Assembly (NCBI GenBank): GCA_947561395.2
Contig: OX387192.1
Location: 35,485,520-35,549,519 of the forward strand
Length of the DNA stretch: 64,000 nucleotides
Reading direction: 5' to 3'
Source: Buxus sempervirens
Lineage: Eukaryota; Streptophyta; Magnoliopsida; Buxales; Buxaceae
The notes under the pieces are model-generated. The model saw nothing but the letters and a program-made list of their open reading frames with translations. It ran no database searches and was not told the origin of the DNA. The translations under genes were made by a program, and so were the position numbers. Shown piece after piece: positions 22,251 to 33,000 of the stretch; position 1 is the first letter of the stretch; each line of letters starts with the position of its first letter.

Positions 22251-22364
22251 GAAAAGCCAAGCCTACATACATTCATTAACAAAAACCAAATTTACATAGG
22301 CACCAACAAGACAAGAGGACGATTGGAATAACAAGAAACCTATGAACAAGACCACCATAGCAAC
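21110..22364. other. Intergenic stretch with an (AT)n tract
   Basis: No gene was recognised. An (AT)n microsatellite of about 36 bp lies at 22211-22247. Confidence 0.5.
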
Positions 22365-23114
22365 TAGAGCTGTAAGTAGGGCGGGTTGGGCTAGGTTTTG
22401 ATGAGTTCGGGCTCATTCCAATTTAAAATAAATTGGCGCCCAAACTCACCTTGGCTCGCCCTAAACCCAAACTGCTTGAACCCAAACCCAACCCTAAAAT
22501 TATTTCTCGAGTTTGGGCTGGGTTCGGGTTGGCCCAAATTAATGGGATCTATCAAAGATCTAATGAAATATAATAGCAAAGGTAACAAGTCCATAATGTT
22601 TTTAGTATAGGAAAGCAAAAAAATGAGTTTTTAAATTATAACATTTCTAAGATTTATTGACCAAATTATAAGACAACACATTCAACATTATGAAAGAAAT
22701 AATTACTGAAAATGTGGTCCTCTATAAATCTCAAGTTATTATCCATACAAAGGTCAATATTATCAACTTTCCTAAATCTTGAAAAGGTTGCAGGTTTGAA
22801 GATTTATACTCAATTCTATAGAACCTTATCTATAGGAGAATTGATTGGAAAAATAGAGAGGAAGGACTTGGAGTTTGAAAAAACTTAGGAAGAAGATGGG
22901 GTTTGCGGTAAGTCATTTAACCTTCGCTTTATATAGTTCGGGCTTTTTGGGGTTTTGGGGCTATGAGATGCAAACCCAAGCCAAACCTAAACTCAAGTTT
23001 GGGCCTAAAATCAAGCCCAACCCAAACCCAAATCCAAAATAAAACCTTAGATCGGGCTATTATTTGGGTCGGGTTGGCGGGTTTAGGGTGGGCCGGGCAA
23101 AACTTACAGCTCTA
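22365..23114. mobile_element. Non-autonomous TIR element (hAT-like), about 750 bp
   Basis: It begins TAGAGCTGTAAGT and ends ACTTACAGCTCTA, a perfect 13-bp inverted pair. Both subterminal regions are rich in GGGTTCGGGTTGG-type and GCCCAACCC-type repeats in opposite orientation. The layout resembles the hAT-like elements at 17645 and 27522, but the flanking bases (atagcaac and gtaaaatg) do not match, so no target duplication is visible. No coding frame. Confidence 0.7.
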
Positions 23115-23483
23115 GTAAAATGATACTGAATCTTTATTATTTGAAAAAAGTATAACTAATTTTCAGTTTGCAAGAATTGACCGATTGGATTAGAATTTTT
23201 TTGAAAAATATGAATAAAACAGATTCCCCGTTTCAAGAGCCCAAGCTCGTGCATAGCCTACAATGTATTGCGACGCATTGACGTCACTTTCTATAACTTT
23301 TTTCGCAACGAGTCGGACAACAGAGGCAACGATTATTCTCGGACTCGAACAGCGCGTCGAAAAGTCAAAAATCCGAAAATTTCCACCCCTGACGGAAAGG
23401 TACGCCCGGCTCTTTTAATGACCATAACACCCTTAGCTTTATACATATTTCCGGAGAGCTCAGCAATCCATGCGAACCACGCC

Positions 23484-23491
23484 TATAAAAG
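23484..23491 (+). promoter_or_regulatory. TATA box of the GH3 gene
   Basis: TATAAAAG on the plus strand, 147 bp upstream of the chosen ATG at 23631. It predicts a leader of about 115 nt. Confidence 0.6.
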
Positions 23492-23630
23492 TGGGAGGCA
23501 TTTTGGTCTGACGAGAAAAAGATGATTCTATTCTAGTCTGGTGTGCCCTTGCCTATCCCGGTGCTTCGACGCTGGAGATGAGGACGACCCTGTCTCGATC
23601 ATTCTTGCAACGTTCGAGGCTTTACAATCT

Positions 23631-25625
23631 ATGATGACAGAGGAAGAGATACTGAAGAAGCTGGAGCTGGAGGGCACCACACGGGACGCTAAGCGTCTGC
23701 AGCTCCAGACTCTTCAAACCATTCTTGAATGCAACGGTGGCGTAAGCTATCTTCAACCCTACCTTCGAGGCCATAACGAACCCATAGATGCAGAGACTTT
23801 CCGGCGGCTTGTACCCATTTCGTCCTACGATGATTACGCCGATTATATCAACCGGATTGCCGACGGTGAGGCCCCCCCATCCGTTCTCTCCGTTGATCCT
23901 CTTGTGTGCTTCTTCTACAGGCAAGCATCTCTATTCTGAGCTCTTCAATTCGAATATCGATTTTATCTGTATTAAATTCAAGAAATATATATATATTCTC
24001 CTCTGTGCTGGATTTTGGTTTATGGGTATGCGATGGATCGTCCTGTCAACAACCCAATTGATTTCTTCAATTCTGATTCTGATCCAGCTCCGGAACGAGT
24101 TCAATGAAGCCCAAAATGATCCCTTACTTCGATTCGCCCCACTCAAAAGCTGCATCTTATTTGGCGCACCAGGGAAGTGCCGCCATTCTTCGAAGGTAAA
24201 GTAACCTTGTCGTCTCTCTGAGTCCCTTGGGATTGACCTACTATTCGGCTGATCAATGTTTTGTGTTTTATTACTTGAAGGCTATTTCCTCCAAGACCTT
24301 CTGTTAATAAGAGTCTATGGTTTCTCTATGCCGGTAATGTCACAAAGACTAAAGCTGGCTTTAAGGTAATGGCTGCCTCTGCATACCCTTTCCACAGTAA
24401 CAGCAGCCCCACTCCATCCCCGTTGCTATCTATGTGCGTGAGTCCTCCTGAAGTCATATTGGGTTCGGATTCTCAGCACCAAATGTACTGTCACCTTCTT
24501 TGTGGTTTAAGGAACCCCAATTCAGTCGACAGCATTCGAGCTGCTTATGCTGTAGGCTTGGTGAGAGCATTTTCCCACCTAGAATCCGAGTGGGAGCAGC
24601 TTTGTGAGGATCTTGAGCATGGCTCTGTTAGCTCAGAGGTTACTGATATTACAATGAGAAATGCTGTTAACAATCTCCTTGCCGGGCCACAGCCGGAACT
24701 GTCGAAAACCATTCGAACCATTTGTGAAGAAAGACAATGGGGAGGGATCTTGAGGAAGCTATGGCCGAATGCTCGTTACGTTAACTGTGTTACCACGGGA
24801 ACTATGGAACAGTACTATCCCAAGCTCAAGCACTATGCCGGCGAGATTCCGGTGTTATGTGGTGACTACTTTGCGTCCGAGTGTGCTGTGGCCATTAATT
24901 TGGATCGCGTCCAACCACCGGAGATGACCAAATTCGTTCTGCTTCCTACTGCAGCTTATTTTGAGTTCCTCCCATATAATCTGGATGAAAATGATGTTGT
25001 TGTTGCTAAAGAAACTGTGGATGCCTCTGGTGTAGAGACTGGGAAGATGTATGAGGTGGTTGTGACTACTTACAGAGGATTGTTTAGATACCGTTTGGGT
25101 GATATTGTAAGGGTTGTTGGCTTCCATAATTCCTCTCCGGAACTACAATATGTGATGAGAGCTCCAAAGGATCCTAATGAGGTTTTCACAGAGAGAGGCT
25201 TGATGTCTGCAATGGAAAATTTTCGACTTGCACTCAAGGACGAAGCCATGGCAGATGTTACAGAGTTTTCTAGCTACTTAAATTTGGAGTCATGCCCAAG
25301 GGAGGTCAAGATTTATGTCGAAGTTTGTGAGGGATGTGTATTTCTGCAGAAGGAGAAGTTAGAGGAGTCTGTTGGTGTTCTTGGGAGGTGCTGTTCCCGC
25401 CTTGAAATGAGCCTTGGAGGTGTTTATAATGTGCAGAGGGAAAGAAGCGATCTTGGACCTCTCGTGGTATGCATTGTAGAGCCTGGTACGTTTGAGAGGT
25501 TGTTAGAAGCAGCCATGGAGAAGGGAGCACCGGCTTACCAATATAAGCCACCCAAAATTATTAGAAACCTTGAGATTGTTAATCTGATGGAAGCATCTGC
25601 TATTTTGAGTCATAAGTGTGGATAG
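23631..25625 (+). CDS. GH3 family acyl-acid-amido synthetase
   Basis: Three exons, 23631-23920, 24088-24195 and 24281-25625, join in frame to 580 residues, close to the usual GH3 length. Intron 1 begins with GC (AG|GCAAGC) and ends in AG; intron 2 is GT-AG. GH3 enzymes adenylate a plant acid such as an auxin, jasmonate or benzoate and couple it to an amino acid. Visible motifs are SSGTSSMKPK near residue 97 (ATP-binding), LWPNARYVNCVTTGTMEQYY, YFASECAVAINLD near residue 329, VVTTYRGLFRYRLGDIVRVV near 397-416, and the C-terminal GAPAYQYKPPKIIRN. After GFHNSSPELQYVMR the segment usually reading like LSI.DKT.E is replaced by APKDPNEVFTERGL (about 427-440), a departure in the hinge before the C-terminal domain. 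The first in-frame ATG pair is at 23631/23634; an upstream start is excluded by a stop in frame. Substrate and GH3 subgroup are not determined. Confidence 0.88.
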
Positions 25626-26269
25626 CTTGAATGATCAAGTTCGCAAAGAACCCAAACGATGATCAATAAAATGAGGAACCATAACCATCTCTGTTTCATT
25701 GTGCAAGAAAATGAGGAAGAACACCTTCCTTTGTGATGATTCCTGTTAAGTTGCAGATTTGAATACAAAATTACAAACCATTTGTAGCAGGCTTTTTCCA
25801 GGTATTATTCTTCTCAATCTAGAATTCTGAACTCTATTTCTTGACTAATTTTGTCTTCCACCTACTCCTTGTACAACCAAAATCACAGATGAGTAATACA
25901 GTAACCCAGAGGAAATGGAAATCCACCAAGGCTAGCTAGGTATTCTCCCGCTTTTCTTTTATATTACAGCAAGAGAACTTACAAATCCTTAACAACATGG
26001 GTTGAAGAAGGTACAGTTTCCATAACGCATACAGAATAGTAAAAGAAGTTATAAACCGGAGAAGAAGTTATAAGATCTCTGAATCGTCTTAGTTCTTCGT
26101 TCTCGAATATCAGATTCTCTCGTCGTTAAAAAAAATCACGAAGAGAACATATCTGAAATTTTTTAAGACGACATGGAGACGAAACGGAGACTAGATAAAC
26201 CAAACATCTATAGATCCGTATGTATAACCGGACCTAAAGCCTTGTACCTGTTTAATCCCGTCCTCCTCT
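25626..26269. other. Intergenic stretch between convergent genes
   Basis: Shared 3' flank of the GH3 gene and the minus-strand gene at 26270. Nothing else was recognised. Confidence 0.5.
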
Positions 26270-26806
26270 TCAATCAAGTCGAAGCAGGCGTCTCAGCCCT
26301 TTCGTAGCCGAGTCGTCTACGATCGCCAGACCATCATTCTTCCTCGAAAACGAAGGCAAGGGAAGAGAACGCGGCGAAGGAGAGAGGGAAAACGCCGAAC
26401 CGGCGTACACGTCCGATCGGACGACGATTGCAGGAGGAGAAAACAACTTGCGCACCAGCTTTGGGACCATTTCTGGATCCTGTCCTAACCGCCCCGTGCC
26501 GGTGCCATAGATGAGCATATCCTCGCCATCGTTCTTCAAAAATTGGCTCTTCTTCTCGGAGGCAAGCAATTCGCCTTGCTTTACGGTCGTCAGCTGTCCC
26601 GTAACAACATTCCTGTCAGATTTCAAGCCATTAGAACTTGAAGTCTCCGGATGAAGAACACGTTTCTTGTGTTCCGACCGGATATGAGGTTTCCGGTTAG
26701 TCCTATGGTTGTAACCGGCAAAATATCTCCGGCGAGGGAAGACCACCGGGCCTACCCTCAGACGCTCGATTAAACAGTCTTGTGGTCTTAACATCTCCGT
26801 TCCCAT
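26270..26806 (-). CDS. Small plant protein with PNRC-like proline motif
   Basis: A single-exon gene of 178 residues. It begins MGTEMLRPQDCLIERLRV, then has a basic stretch (FPRRRYFAGYNHRTNRKPH), a low-complexity middle and DPEMVPKLVRKLF. Next comes the conserved block DVYAGSAFSLSPSPRSLPLP followed by SF, and the end DDSATKGLRRLLRLD. The SP-x-LPLPSF segment resembles the PNRC motif that docks on the EVH1 domain of the decapping activator DCP1 in animals; I recall plant proteins of this layout being assigned to that family. A role in mRNA decapping or decay is therefore an inference, not shown here. No signal peptide or membrane helix. A minus-strand TATAAAAC lies at 27003-27010. Confidence 0.75.
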   Translation of the reverse strand: MGTEMLRPQDCLIERLRVGPVVFPRRRYFAGYNHRTNRKPHIRSEHKKRVLHPETSSSNGLKSDRNVVTGQLTTVKQGELLASEKKSQFLKNDGEDMLIYGTGTGRLGQDPEMVPKLVRKLFSPPAIVVRSDVYAGSAFSLSPSPRSLPLPSFSRKNDGLAIVDDSATKGLRRLLRLD

Positions 26807-27210
26807 TGTACGTATATGGTTATAGATCTAAGGAAAGAGGGGGTTAATTCGAAGCAGAAAATGAGAAGAAAGGGAGGAAGGGAAGGGGAATTTAGGGTTC
26901 TTTGTTCGTTATTGCATCTCTCTCACCCCTTCTTCCTCTCCCTCTTATCGACTTTTTCTTTTTCTGCTCCGCTGGTTCACGCTTCCGTCGTGGTTTGGTG
27001 GCGTTTTATAGGAGGGAAGAGGGGTGGTTGGGACGTGGGAGAGATCGCACCGAGCTTCGCTCGCGTCGTGTGAGGATGAGGCAGCCGCCTCGGTTGTTCG
27101 TTAGCACAAACGGATGCCGTTAATCCTCCTTGGAAGGTACACCGAATTGTTGTAAGGGACCCACTGTGTGGTGGTGGACGGGCCCAGTTCGATGTGCTCT
27201 GCGGTGGGGC
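26807..27210. other. 5' flank of the PNRC-like gene
   Basis: It contains a candidate minus-strand TATA box (27003-27010) and CT-rich leader-like sequence. No gene was recognised on the plus strand. Confidence 0.4.
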
Positions 27211-27346
27211 TGAAATCGTCTGCCGCATGAATATGCGGCGGACGATACCGCCTCCTCACTAAAATGTGAACCGTGAGATGCTCCCATCTCACAGTTCACA
27301 TTACGGCGGTATCGTCTGCCGCATTTTCATGTGGTAGATGATTCCG
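27211..27346. repeat. Long inverted repeat (foldback), about 135 bp
   Basis: The left arm (from GAAATCGTCTGCCGCATGA) pairs with the right arm (ending in AGATGATTCC) around a four-base loop at 27281-27284. The inner stem GTGAACCGTGAGATG / CATCTCACAGTTCAC and the middle stem GCGGACGATACCGCC / GGCGGTATCGTCTGC are nearly perfect; the left arm has about 11 extra bases. It may be a MITE or a source of hairpin RNA. It lies about 400 bp upstream of the PNRC-like gene. Confidence 0.8.
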
Positions 27347-27521
27347 TCCCTATGCGGTGAGTGCGGTGGCCCCCCACCCTCCATCTCCTCCGGAGAAGTG
27401 TCGTGTCCTCGTGAAAGGCTAACCTACCTATCACGATAAGGAATTGAGGAGTAGGTTAGCATTTAATTTATTTCTTTTGGTGAGTATGAAATGTCCTATA
27501 AATACCAAGGATCATTTAAAT

Positions 27522-28499
27522 TAGGGTTGCTAAACGGGCCGGCTTGGACCCGTTTAGTGCGTGCCTGGCGGGCCGCTGGCCGTGCCGGCCCATTAGCCAA
27601 AACCCTCGGCACGGCGGGCTTGGGTTTTTTTTTTTGGCAAAAAAAAAATGAAAAATGGGAAAATAGTAAAAACCCATAAAAATTCTATAAAATATGTTTA
27701 TTATTCACAAAATTGTTTTACACATGCTAGGATAAATTTTGCTCAAAAAAATTTTAAATAAATTAATTATTACAAATACAAATTACTTACCTCTTGAACC
27801 GTGTTGAGATGAGGAATTGCAAAAGTCTTACTTGCATCTATTACTGCTTGACTGTTCAAGTAGTAATCGACGCAAGTAACACTTTTGCAACTCCTATGTA
27901 AACGTGAAGAGACTTGTTTAATGATTTGCTAACGGTCGGGCTCAAAAAGCACTATGACTCTACCGGTCATTAGCAAAGTCATTAAACATGGCTCTAACTC
28001 TTTAAGAAGAAAATGAAGAAAAAAAAACTCATAACTTTCTTAGAGTCCTATTTAGAGATTTGCCAATGGTCGACTTACAGACGCCCCCATGTGAGCACTC
28101 TGCAGGCCATTGGACAAGTCACTAAATAGGACCCTAAGAAAGTAAGAAGAGAAGAGATGAGAAAATGTGTGGTTTGGAGTGGCAAGGGTTAGGCCTATTT
28201 ATAGAAAACCAAAAGTGGCATTTTATCATATCTACCCTCAAATATGATTGTTATTTGGTTGTTGGAAGGGTATAAATGGTCATTTGCAGTTAATTACAAG
28301 TATATCCCCTAATATGGCTGTTGGGGTGGGGGGTAAAAGTGTAAAAAAAGTTATTTTTGCACTTTTTGGGGTAAAAACGGCTAGCCGGGGTGGGACCTAT
28401 TGGGCCCGCTTCAAGCGGGTCGTGCCACCCACCGGGCCATGCCCTAATGGGCCACATGCCCAGTATTCAGGGCTCGGCACGGCTCGATTATCAACCATA
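27522..28499. mobile_element. hAT-like non-autonomous element with 8-bp TSD
   Basis: The 978-bp element starts TAGGGTTGCTAAACGGGCCG, and its complementary right end reads TTATGGTTGATAATCGAGCC on the other strand. ATTTAAAT flanks it on both sides (27514-27521 and 28500-28507). The subterminal regions are GGGCC-rich, and the core holds a strong hairpin at 27812-27895. No transposase frame. A homologous hairpin core lies at 63871-63954. Confidence 0.85.
27812..27895. repeat. Internal hairpin of the hAT-like element
   Basis: AGGAATTGCAAAAGTCTTAC is mirrored by GTAACACTTTTGCAACTCCT across a stem of about 33 bp and a short loop. The same structure occurs at 63871-63954. Confidence 0.75.
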
Positions 28500-28507
28500 A
28501 TTTAAAT

Positions 28508-29858
28508 TGCTGAAAAATGAGTTAAATGCTTAATTGCTTATGTAAAAAATAACAATTCTATATGTAAAGTGATCTGTGGGTTTTCTGCATGACGTTCTGT
28601 GCCCAAAATGCCCTCCAATTTTTCTTGATTTAACAGGCTTGTTACCACCACACATCATCATTTGGCCCTTCATTGGCTCTTGCTTTTAAAATAGGATGAC
28701 ATGTGAAGCATACGATGGGGTACATGGATGCATCCCACTATTCAAGTTTCTCTAAGTAAGTCCCACATAGAATATTTACAAAAAAGCTAGCCATGGGATG
28801 CTCCACACGAAAACATCCCACTTCAAAAGCAGAAGCTACTTAATTGGGTTTCTTTGTATCTAATTTGGTACGAGGGCATTCTCCAATAAATAATACGATT
28901 TAAGGAGCTAGCTTAGACTTTGAGTCCAAAGATCAAGTTTGGGCATAATTGGTTAACCCACCCTACTAAAAATAAATTGGGTATGGATCCAATTTAACCT
29001 ACCTTGGAGTTCAAATTTTTTATTTTTTTTAATACAGGTCAAAAGTGACCTCTTTTTTTTTTTAATTTTTAAGAGTAACAAGTGATCGGTTTTAAACCAT
29101 AAGGATGTCCATGCCATTTTCCGAAACGGAGTCTAGGTGCAAATTTCCCAAATTAAAATTGAAAAGAAGAGGGCAAGGTCCAATCCAATCAGTTTATAAA
29201 GAATCACCGTTGAGCAAAAGAAAACATAATAAGATCATGAAAAAAAAGGGAGAATATTTTAGGAGAAAAAAGGTTTGTGCAAAGCGTGAGGTCCCTCTTC
29301 CTCTTGTGTCCTATGAAACGTAGGGAAGTGGAAGCATCTTCTGTGAAGATGAAAAAGAAAAAAATGGAAATGATTGCAAGGGGAACTTTGATCCCTGGGT
29401 CTGGGTGTCGTTTTCGGCTCACTTTTTCGTCGTTTCTCCACGGCTCCGCACTCACCAATCACAGTAAGTCTCCTTCCCCCGTGACCTCTGCAGTTTTTAG
29501 CTTGAAACTGTAATAATCTTCTAATATTTGTAATGATGTGATCTTCTGTTCATTCCTATAAGCTGAGGCCTTTTTATGTTTCCCAACTTATTAATTTCAA
29601 ACCCTATTTTGCCTCATGTGACCGTTGAGTTGTCTAAAGGGACTTAAGGAATTAGTGTTCGGCCATGGTTAACCTTCCCCAAGAGTAATTGTCGCCTTTA
29701 ATGTCTCAATAAAAAGACGGAAAAAAAAAGTAATAATAAGAATTGCAAAAATTGAACCAAAAAAAGAAAACAGAAAACCAAAATGAAAAAACAAAACCAG
29801 AAAACAGAATTACAAATAATTGAATCTAAACTGTTAATTTATATTTTTTTCCTCCAAT
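28508..29858. other. Intergenic stretch, no supported gene
   Basis: AT-rich, with A and T homopolymer runs. Open frames near 29105-29513 have no recognisable domain, and their codon use is not convincing. The part next to 29859 is probably the 3' UTR of the sugar transporter. Confidence 0.45.
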
Positions 29859-29985
29859 CTATGAGGTATTCATGGAAGCCTGAATTTCTTCCAGAGTTCG
29901 ACCTTTGGTTTCTGGTACCATCTTAGCAACAAACAGAATTGCTATTGCATTAATGGCGGCATAGATTGCAAACGTACCTGAAACA

Positions 29986-30050
<65 letters not shown>

Positions 30051-33000
30051 AGATCAAGCAGTTAGAGTCCTTAGCAATTTTTATAAGCAGAAAGTGGTTC
30101 AACTAAAGGTCATTTACCATAGGAGCTCCAGCTCATGAGAAAATTGAAAGTAAATGAAACTGCCCATGACCCAAACCAATTCATCAGAGTCACCAGGCTT
30201 CCTGCTGTTCCTTTTATATTTATTGGGAATATCTGCAACAAAGTAAACTCTTAGCCAAGGCCATGGGTTGATAATTTGCATGGTAACAGGGTGGTTGATG
30301 AATAAGAAGTTACCTCGGACATTATGACCCAAGGGACTGCTCCCATCCCTATTGAGAATGAACCTATGTACACCTGATCCCACAAGTAATGAAAAAACAG
30401 AATGAGAATCAACACCAACTTGATTGTATGACAATTTTGGTATCTTGTGTCATTGTTGCTTACCAGTATGCCAGTCAAAGCAAGTGATGGTACCAACCCT
30501 ATTGACAATTCATGGACCTGATTCATGCAATAATCTTGATGTCTCAATATGAGTTATGAAAATGCCCACAGGAAGGTTTATGAAGATCTATTGTTTGAAA
30601 AACAACCTTAAGATAGAATGACGTGCCAACTAAAATGCAGCCTACAACCAACCCTGATGCAGAAGCCTGAAAGGGTACATTGCAGAGTTATGTAACAGAG
30701 GATTAGTGTTAAATTTGTATGTTCAAAGCCAAAGGACTAGTTGGATTAGTGCTTACAAATAGAAGAGGCCTTCTTCCAGCTCTATCCATTAAGAGTGCAC
30801 CCAGTCCTGTGATAGGGAACTGCAGGAAACATAATCAAATATAACAACAATGGAGGAAAGAACGAGATTTCAGTTTTTAAGGACTGTGAGTGACAAGAGT
30901 TAACCTGAATAAGAGCATAGATTATTGTTCCAACATTAGAAGGGAACCCTGAGAAATTTCAGAAAGAATCACAATGAGTGTAGAATTATTTTAGTTAACT
31001 TCAGGTAAGAAGTCTTTTAGAATTGGTGCCTTTACCTGCAGCGTCGAAGATGTGGCTCACATAGAAACAGATTCCATTGATTCCTCCAAATTGTTGAAAC
31101 ACCATCAAACCAAGTCCAATCTGATGATCAAAGATTACAGAGAAACATACCAAACCAGAGAAGTTGTGGAAAAAATAAAAGGTCAAAACTCTAATGCTAC
31201 TAACAAAAAGAACCATTAATGGAAGAAACTGACAATTTTTTGGATTTAATACTCACAATGACTGAACGCAAGTATCTTCTGTCAAACAAGTCCCACATCT
31301 TAGCTTTGGGCAGTTGCTGAAGAGTTTCTATATAGTCCTGTCAAGATGAAAAATGCAGTTTATCCATTCTCTGTCCCTCTTCAGAAAGATTCAACCAAGT
31401 TATTAACGAAGTCAAGTTCCAAGGGGGTGACATACTTGGATTTCTGAAGCTTCATCAGAAATGTCAGCATCTTTCCCACGAAGTTTCCTCAAAGCCAATT
31501 CAAACTCTTTCTGCTGGCCAACCTTTGCCTACAATACAGTTTCAGATTCTCATATTTTATGTTGCATGTTCAGCCAAAGAAAACATGCATCCTTGTCTAG
31601 ATTTAAGGACTTACCAGCCATCTAGGAGACTCTGGAATGAAGAAGAGACCCAGAAGCAGAACAAAGCATGGGACCATTCCTGCACATGAGCGAATGTGTC
31701 CATTATTTGCTCCCAAGCTATTATCCACTCTATAAGATTCGTATATGTTTTAAGAAAAGCTTAGCTAAGGCATTAGAACTTACCAATTAGTGCAAGTGTT
31801 CTCCATGTGACAACAGTTCCAATTATGAAGGTAAATGACACTCCCCCAACAATCATAAGCTGCAGCAAGGAAATTCAAGTATATATTACTGACAGAACAA
31901 ACAATGTTTATGATTGGCTATAGTTATTTTCAGTGAGAAACAAAGAGTTCCTCTGAAAATCAGTTTCAAGATCAAGTTCTTGACCTGATTCATAGTCGCA
32001 AGCCCACCTCTAAGATTCTTTGGTGATATTTCAGCTATAAACACCGGTACCTGTTCATTGTTCACTCATCAGAATGATCTTCAGAATTAGAATGAAGATT
32101 ACAAGATGGTTAGAAATGTTATAATATGTTCGCCATAGTTGTATTATTGGTCTTTGTGGAAGTAGAGATCAAACCTAGCAAGGAATATTGATATTAATAA
32201 ATTAAGGATAAGGACCAAAATGAAAAAAGGAAGCTTACAACATAAGAGAGAACTCCCATTCCATATCCGGTGGACAATCTTCCAATGTCAAGGGCCAGCG
32301 CTCCCTTCGGTTAGAGTAAAACACAGAATCAGAGAGGGCTTTTGGGTTGTGGTCTTATAAGATTTTACACAGAGAACTGAAATTTGAGATAACTAAGATT
32401 GACAAGGATATGATGCAAAAACCTGAGAAAAGTAGACGGCAAGCCACCCTGCAATGCAGAAAATTGATGACATCCTCATTGCCTGCTTCCATTGAAGAAC
32501 AACATTTAGAATGAGAGAGAGGCCTATTTAAGAGCAAGAAGAAAGAAGAAAATGAACATTAGAACTGCAGCCAGATATGGTTAAATCCAGTGGTTCCCTG
32601 CCTTCCTGTACTCACCCATTTTCGACCAACAAAATCTGCAATGCGACCGCTTGTCACTGCCCCAACCATTGCGCCAATGGTTGCTATGGATCCAAAGACA
32701 GAGTACTACAGAGACAATCAAAAGAAAGTTATTTGGTTGCCTTGTGCAGTGTTGAGAAGTATGACTGTACGACTCTATAAACTCTGTATGAAAGCAATTT
32801 AAAAAGACCCAAGAATATCTGTTTCTCACTTGACAACTATATTCATTACTTCTGAGACATCAGAAAATCTGTCCTCTGTAAATCAGATTAGAACTGAAAG
32901 TTAAACACCTTCAAGTGAAACTGACTTCAAAAGCTTGGACTTCTGCGCAACCGCCAGCCCATATTTATTTTCTTTCAGTACATGTTTCTTCTGTAAACGT

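Noticed and set aside
22365-23114. Claiming an 8-bp target duplication for this TIR element.
   Set aside because: Left flank atagcaac and right flank gtaaaatg do not match.
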